The notes under the pieces are model-generated. The model was not told the origin of the DNA and made no database searches. It saw only the letters and a program-made list of their open reading frames with translations. A stretch of 64,000 bases of DNA, from assembly GCF_001931685.1 (NCBI RefSeq), contig NZ_MOOY01000002.1:186001-250000 (forward strand), written 5' to 3'. Below, piece after piece: positions 61,101 through 64,000 of the stretch (position 1 is the stretch's first letter; the number at the start of each line of letters is the position of its first letter). The position numbers and the translations under genes are program-made. The stretch is from Pararhizobium arenae (GTDB lineage: Bacteria > Pseudomonadota > Alphaproteobacteria > Rhizobiales > Rhizobiaceae).

Positions 61101-62175
61101 GGACAGCATCGTTGCCCTCTCGACCTCGCAGATCAGCAACCTCAGCTCCACGGCAATCGCCGCACTGACGACCGATCAGGTCGCCGTGCTCGCCACGGAA
61201 GATGTCGCTGCCATCAGCATCAAGGGTCTGGCTTCGCTGACGACCGACAACATCGCAGTGCTCTCCACCGATCAGGCGGCGGCTTTGACCACCAACCAGG
61301 TTGTGGCCCTCAGCTCCAGCCAGGTCGGCGCCTTGACCTCCGACCAGCTCGGTGCTCTGACCACTGATCAGGTCTCGGTCCTGAGCTCCACCCAGATCGT
61401 TGCCCTCAGCACCGACAATGTCGCTCTGCTCTCGACCGATCAGGTCGCGGCTCTCGGCACCAAGGCTGTCGCCGGTCTGACCTCGGCGCAGGTCACGGCA
61501 CTGACGACCGATCAGGTTGCAGCACTGACCACCGGTCAGGTCGCAGCTCTTGGCTCGACATCGCTCGCAGCCCTCGGCACCGACGATGTGGTCGAACTCT
61601 CCACGGCCGACATTGCCGCCATCGGCACCAAGGCTCTGGCAGGTCTCTCCACCGACAACATCGCGGTTCTCGGCACGGATCAGGTCGCTGCGCTCTCGAC
61701 GGCACAGCTCCTGTCCCTGACCACGGCCCAGCTTGGCGCCCTGACCACCGACCAGCTCGTTGTCCTGACGACCGGTCAGGTCAATGCCCTGAGCTCGACC
61801 CAGGTCGCTTCGCTGAGCACCGACAGCATCGCGGTTCTCGGTACCGACCAGATCATCTCGCTGAACTCCAAGGCCGTCGCTGCTCTGACGACCGACCAGG
61901 TTCAGGCTCTGACCACCGACCAGGTTGAGGCTCTGACCTCCACCCAGGTCGCGGCCCTGAGCGCAGCCTCCATCGCCGCCATGGCGACGGAAGATCTGGC
62001 GACATTCTCGACCGACGACATCGCTGCCATCAGCATCAAGTCGATTGCCGGTCTCGGCACCGACGACATCGCGATCCTCTCGAGCGACCAGCTGCAGGCC
62101 ATCAGCAGCACGCAGCTCGCTGCTCTCGATGACGACCAGGTTGCAGCTGTCATCGCTGCCTACCAGGCTATCTAA
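58168..62175 (+). CDS. Giant octapeptide-repeat protein, Ser/Thr-rich, unknown family
   Basis: The 1335-residue protein consists of MTSII, 165 consecutive octapeptides without a single inserted or deleted residue, and the tail AAVIAAYQAI. The consensus is x-A-L-T/S-T/S-D/T-Q-V/I. Leu/Ile/Phe stands at position 3 and a branched aliphatic at 8; Ser/Thr fills nearly all positions 4 and 5. There is no Cys, Trp or His, one Pro and very little Arg. No signal peptide, membrane segment or anchor is seen. The strict register suggests a solenoid, either beta (compare octads of ice-nucleation proteins, by analogy only) or short capped helices. I start at ATG 58168 where the repeats begin; ATG 58129 is in frame. 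It faces a GT41 glycosyltransferase gene and is followed by two terminators. Confidence 0.85.
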   Translation: MTSIIASLTTTQIRALSTTTIASLTTEDVAALTTKQVASLSSTQLSAIETEDLAVLTSDQLRAISTKSLAGLTVDQLAVIDSANIALLQTSQVAALSSTQIGYLTSDQIAALTSAQVSSLSSSVIASLTTEDISVFSTDDIAAIGAKAFSGLSTDNIAALSTDQIAAMTTAQVASLKTSQIAALTTDQIGSLTTAQAAVITAAQAAAISTDNVALLTTDQVAALNTKAIAALTSSQVAVLTTDQIDALSTGQIAGLGSVAIAALTSDQLGALATGDIAAISTKAITGLTTANVALLSTDQVVALGTGAVAALTTTQVGALTTDQAAVLTTTQIGALSARQVAAISTDNVAALTTDQVVALNSKTIAALTTAQIGALTTDQAQALSTGQVASLSATAIVAFSTDQLATFSTDDIAAISVKTLGAMTTTAFAALSTDQVAALTTAQVVGLKSTQIAALTTDQIGALTTAQTAVLTAAQAAALSTDNVALLSTDQVVALNTKAITALTSSQVGVLTTDQVDVLTSTQLGALGSASLAALSTDQVAVLSTDDIAALNSKALAGLTTDSVAALTTDQLGAFSTGAIAALTTTQVGVLTTDQAVALTTTQLGAMSAAQVGAISTDNVAVLSTDQVAALSTTQVAALKSAQIQALTTDQAVALTSGQLGALTTVQIGVLSTTNLAALTTDQITAFSTKSIAALSTDQINALSTDQVEALTTTQVAALGSAALGALSTDDLATFSTADVAAITTKMLATLSTDSIASLSTDQVLALSTAQVASLTSAQVGALTSDQVGALSTTQVASFTGTQVAALTTDNVALLSTDQVLALSSKSVAALTLGQINALTTDQVEALSSTQVAALGAAAIGALGTEDLATFSTADVAAIGVKYLPSLSTDNVAALSTDQVAALTTAQMAAFTTGQIGALTTDQFSILSTGQIAALSSTQVASVSTDNIAVLTTGQVSAMSSKSLSALTSGQVQALTTDSIVALSTSQISNLSSTAIAALTTDQVAVLATEDVAAISIKGLASLTTDNIAVLSTDQAAALTTNQVVALSSSQVGALTSDQLGALTTDQVSVLSSTQIVALSTDNVALLSTDQVAALGTKAVAGLTSAQVTALTTDQVAALTTGQVAALGSTSLAALGTDDVVELSTADIAAIGTKALAGLSTDNIAVLGTDQVAALSTAQLLSLTTAQLGALTTDQLVVLTTGQVNALSSTQVASLSTDSIAVLGTDQIISLNSKAVAALTTDQVQALTTDQVEALTSTQVAALSAASIAAMATEDLATFSTDDIAAISIKSIAGLGTDDIAILSSDQLQAISSTQLAALDDDQVAAVIAAYQAI
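58183..62142 (+). repeat. Tandem 24-bp (octapeptide) array with 408-bp higher-order period
   Basis: There are 165 units of 24 bp in one frame. Octads carrying Lys at position 6 fall at units 8, 18, 28, 35, 45, 52, 62, 69, 86, 93, 103, 110, 120, 127, 137, 144, 154 and 161 (plus an isolated one at 4). The steps are thus 10 and 7 in alternation, giving a 17-unit (408-bp, 136-residue) super-repeat of about nine copies. Each Lys octad closing a 7-block is usually preceded by an acidic octad such as STDDI or STADV. Units differ at silent sites, so the array is old rather than freshly amplified. Confidence 0.92.
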
Positions 62176-62182
62176 TGCAATA

Positions 62183-62208
62183 GGCGGCGCGGCTCCGGTC
62201 GCGCCGCC
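62183..62208 (+). terminator. First hairpin after the octapeptide gene
   Basis: GGCGGCGCG (62183-62191) pairs with CGCGCCGCC (62200-62208), eight bases after the stop codon; the following ATTCTCTT is only moderately T-rich. Confidence 0.65.
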
Positions 62209-62239
62209 ATTCTCTTACCGGTCCCAAGCCGGTCTGAAG

Positions 62240-62272
62240 AGGGATTTCTCCACCTCGGAGAAATCCCTTTTT
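62240..62272 (+). terminator. Strong intrinsic terminator after the octapeptide gene
   Basis: AGGGATTTCTCC (62240-62251) pairs perfectly with GGAGAAATCCCT (62257-62268) and runs into TTTTT. With the preceding hairpin it forms a tandem terminator, which suggests a highly transcribed gene. The rest of the gap to 62466 shows no gene or clear signal. Confidence 0.9.
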
Positions 62273-62466
62273 CCGTTCCGGCATGCGTTTATTTTTATCG
62301 TTCGCATATTGCGCCAGAACGCTCGGCTACCGATATCCGGACTTGTTTTGCTGCACGCGGTTTCGCAAGATCGCGGTGCGTATTTTGATCAAGGTTTCAC
62401 GGATCCGGGCCTGCTTGGCGCTTACCGTCCACCAGCTGCGCCCGGCACTGCACAGTCAGAGGCTTC

Positions 62467-63735
62467 ATGACGATGGATACAGGCTCAACCTCGCAATGGG
62501 GGGCAGAAGGTCATTGGCCGTCGCGGCGGCGGGCAATTCTCGACTGGCTGGTGCAGGGCACGCGAGACGAGCGCTTCATCGACAATATTCTTGTCGAGAT
62601 GTGCACCCGGCTTCGAGAGGCCGGTGTGCCTGTCGGGCGCGCGACGCTGCATTTTCGCACGCATCACCCGGAATGGCTCGGCGCGCGCATCCTCTGGCGC
62701 ACGGGAATGGAAGAGGCGAAGATCAGTTTCTTCGGCTATGGCGTCGAATCCACGTCACAATTCCAGAACAGCCCGGCAAACGAAATTCTGAGCGGGACGC
62801 CGGAGGTCCGCCAGAATCTCGAAGGCATCGCCGAAAGCGGTCATGCCTATCCGCTTTACGTCGAACTGAGCCGTGACGGGTTTACGGATTACATCGCCTG
62901 GCCGATGGACCATACCTTCGGAAAGAAGCATGTCATGACCTTTGCCTGCGACAGGCCGGGCGGGTTTTCAGATGACGATATCCTTTTCCTGAAGGATCTG
63001 ACGCCAGCGCTGACGCTGGTGACGGAAATACGGCTGAAGAACATTCTCGCGCGCACATTCCTGCGCACCTATGTCGGCCCGCATGCCAGCGAGCAGATCC
63101 TGGCAGGCGCGACGACGCGCGGCAGCGGCGTCACCATCGAAGCCGCCATTCTGATCTGCGATCTGCGTGGCTTTACCGCGATTTCCGACCTCTGGCCGCG
63201 CGACGACGTGATTGATCTCTTGAACGCCTATTTCGACGCGATGTCCGATCCTGTCGAAGCCCATGGTGGTGAGATCCTGAAGTTCATGGGCGACGGGCTG
63301 CTCGCGATCTTCCCGCTCAGCAACCCGAATGCCGGTATCGACCTGTTGCGGGCGATCGCGGAATCGCAGACGGCGATGGAGACGCTGAACGCCGAGAACG
63401 TCAAGCGCGGCAGGCCCTTGCTGAACTACGGCGTCGGCGTGCATGTGGGCGATGTGATGTATGGCAATATCGGCTCGCGCAAGCGGCTTGATTTTACCGT
63501 GATCGGCCCTGCAGTAAACGTCGCCTCCCGGCTTGAGAGTTTGACCAAAGAGACCGGCCGGCCGGTTTTGTTGTCTGCGGCTTTCTCGGAAATGGTCAAG
63601 GATCAGGTTGCGCTGGAAAGCCTCGGGAGTTTCCCTTTGAAGGGTGTCGGCGAGCCGGTGGATGTCTTCACGCCATTGGATATCGCGCAGGTTCTGGAAG
63701 CCGAACGACTTGATCAGGCTGCATCTTACGTCTGA
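62467..63735 (+). CDS. Class III adenylate/guanylate cyclase
   Basis: The 422-residue soluble protein has an N-terminal sensor-like region (about 1-190, possibly GAF-like, with WRTGMEEAKISFFGYGVES) and a C-terminal class III cyclase domain (about 215-395). Metal-binding aspartates appear in ILICDLRGFTAIS and KFMGDGLLAIF; VGVHVGDVMYGNIGSRKRLDFTV and GPAVNVASRLESL complete the site. Lys in the KFMGDG loop and Asp in LDFTV favour ATP as substrate. Rhizobia have many such cyclases. The start is ATG 62467. Confidence 0.9.
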   Translation: MTMDTGSTSQWGAEGHWPSRRRAILDWLVQGTRDERFIDNILVEMCTRLREAGVPVGRATLHFRTHHPEWLGARILWRTGMEEAKISFFGYGVESTSQFQNSPANEILSGTPEVRQNLEGIAESGHAYPLYVELSRDGFTDYIAWPMDHTFGKKHVMTFACDRPGGFSDDDILFLKDLTPALTLVTEIRLKNILARTFLRTYVGPHASEQILAGATTRGSGVTIEAAILICDLRGFTAISDLWPRDDVIDLLNAYFDAMSDPVEAHGGEILKFMGDGLLAIFPLSNPNAGIDLLRAIAESQTAMETLNAENVKRGRPLLNYGVGVHVGDVMYGNIGSRKRLDFTVIGPAVNVASRLESLTKETGRPVLLSAAFSEMVKDQVALESLGSFPLKGVGEPVDVFTPLDIAQVLEAERLDQAASYV

Positions 63736-63817
63736 CGTCTGCACTATCGCTGCGAAAGCTTATCGCGATCTTTCAGATTCGCTTTCTCGCTTTAAGTCTT
63801 TGTTTTTACGTCTGTCT

Positions 63818-63848
63818 TTTCGCAAAACTGCGGCACACTTTTGCGAAA
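63818..63848. terminator. Inverted repeat between cyclase and AraC-type gene
   Basis: TTTCGCAAAA (63818-63827) and TTTTGCGAAA (63839-63848) form a perfect 10-bp stem with an 11-base loop in the gap between convergent genes. It is probably a shared transcript end, although no long T run follows on either strand. Confidence 0.55.
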
Positions 63849-63854
63849 CATGCT

Positions 63855-64000
63855 TTAAGGCCAGGCGGCGTAGCTTGTTTCGGAACGCACCTGCTTCAGC
63901 GCGATGCCCTGCCGGTAGGCGCGGGGCGAGACGCCAGACATGCGCTTGAAGAAGCGACTGAAATAGGCGGCATCCTTGAAGCCCAGGGCTTCGGCCGCTT
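63855..64000 (-). CDS. AraC-family transcriptional regulator, C-terminal part (5' end outside window)
   Basis: The last 47 codons read on the minus strand show the second helix-turn-helix of AraC regulators, ALGFKDAAYFSRFFKRMSGV followed by SPRAYRQ, and end with TAA at 63855-63857. The rest of the gene, including any sensor domain, lies beyond the window, so its target is unknown. It converges on the cyclase gene. Confidence 0.85.
   Translation of the reverse strand, partial: AAEALGFKDAAYFSRFFKRMSGVSPRAYRQGIALKQVRSETSYAAWP

Noticed and set aside
58183-62142. CRISPR-like array
   Set aside because: The 24-bp units are directly adjacent with no spacers and stay in one coding frame.

Overview
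The window looks like a chromosomal or chromid segment of a member of the Rhizobiaceae (Rhizobium, Agrobacterium, Ensifer or Shinella type). Reasons are the high GC content, dense ATGA-overlapping operons, a RIME-like palindromic intergenic element at 9572-9684, alphaproteobacterial gene families throughout and a cobalamin riboswitch in front of bluB. I see no tRNA, rRNA, insertion sequence or CRISPR array.

Bases 1-22351 hold an apparently complete methylated-amine catabolic island. Trimethylamine is oxidised by Tmm, TMAO is demethylated by Tdm, dimethylamine is oxidised by DmmDABC, and methylamine is captured by GmaS. MgsABC and MgdABCD then form and oxidise N-methylglutamate, and FolD and PurU take the one-carbon unit to formate. 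The island also carries an APC permease, a GFA-family protein directly behind tdm, and a GlxA-type regulator divergent from mgdABCD.

Bases 22352-30888 hold a lactate module (lldP-like permease and D-lactate dehydrogenase), a DUF3300/DUF2950 exported pair, a membrane-anchored TPR regulator and a threonine-dehydratase-like enzyme. Bases 30960-37343 are a four-gene overlapping signalling operon: two hybrid histidine kinases around CheR and a REC-less CheB.

Bases 37503-44449 are two divergent operons for lipid modification, ending in an ECF sigma factor and its anti-sigma factor. The content resembles the RpoE-ChrR and furan-fatty-acid gene set of Rhodobacter. bluB with its B12 riboswitch follows (44511-45402). 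Next comes an acyl/acetyl-phosphate cluster (DUF3141, pta-like, ackA, fabI) in which fabI carries a one-base frameshift, then a cupin and a tautomerase.

Bases 52249-62175 are the most unusual part: an almost pure RTX repeat protein, an O-GlcNAc-transferase-like TPR glycosyltransferase, and a 1335-residue protein made of 165 uninterrupted octapeptides. These octads carry a 17-octad (136-residue, 408-bp) higher-order period with one 7-octad insertion. Two Ser/Thr positions per octad and the divergent glycosyltransferase suggest an enzyme-acceptor pair for a surface or filament protein. A class III cyclase and the 3' end of an AraC-type regulator close the window.
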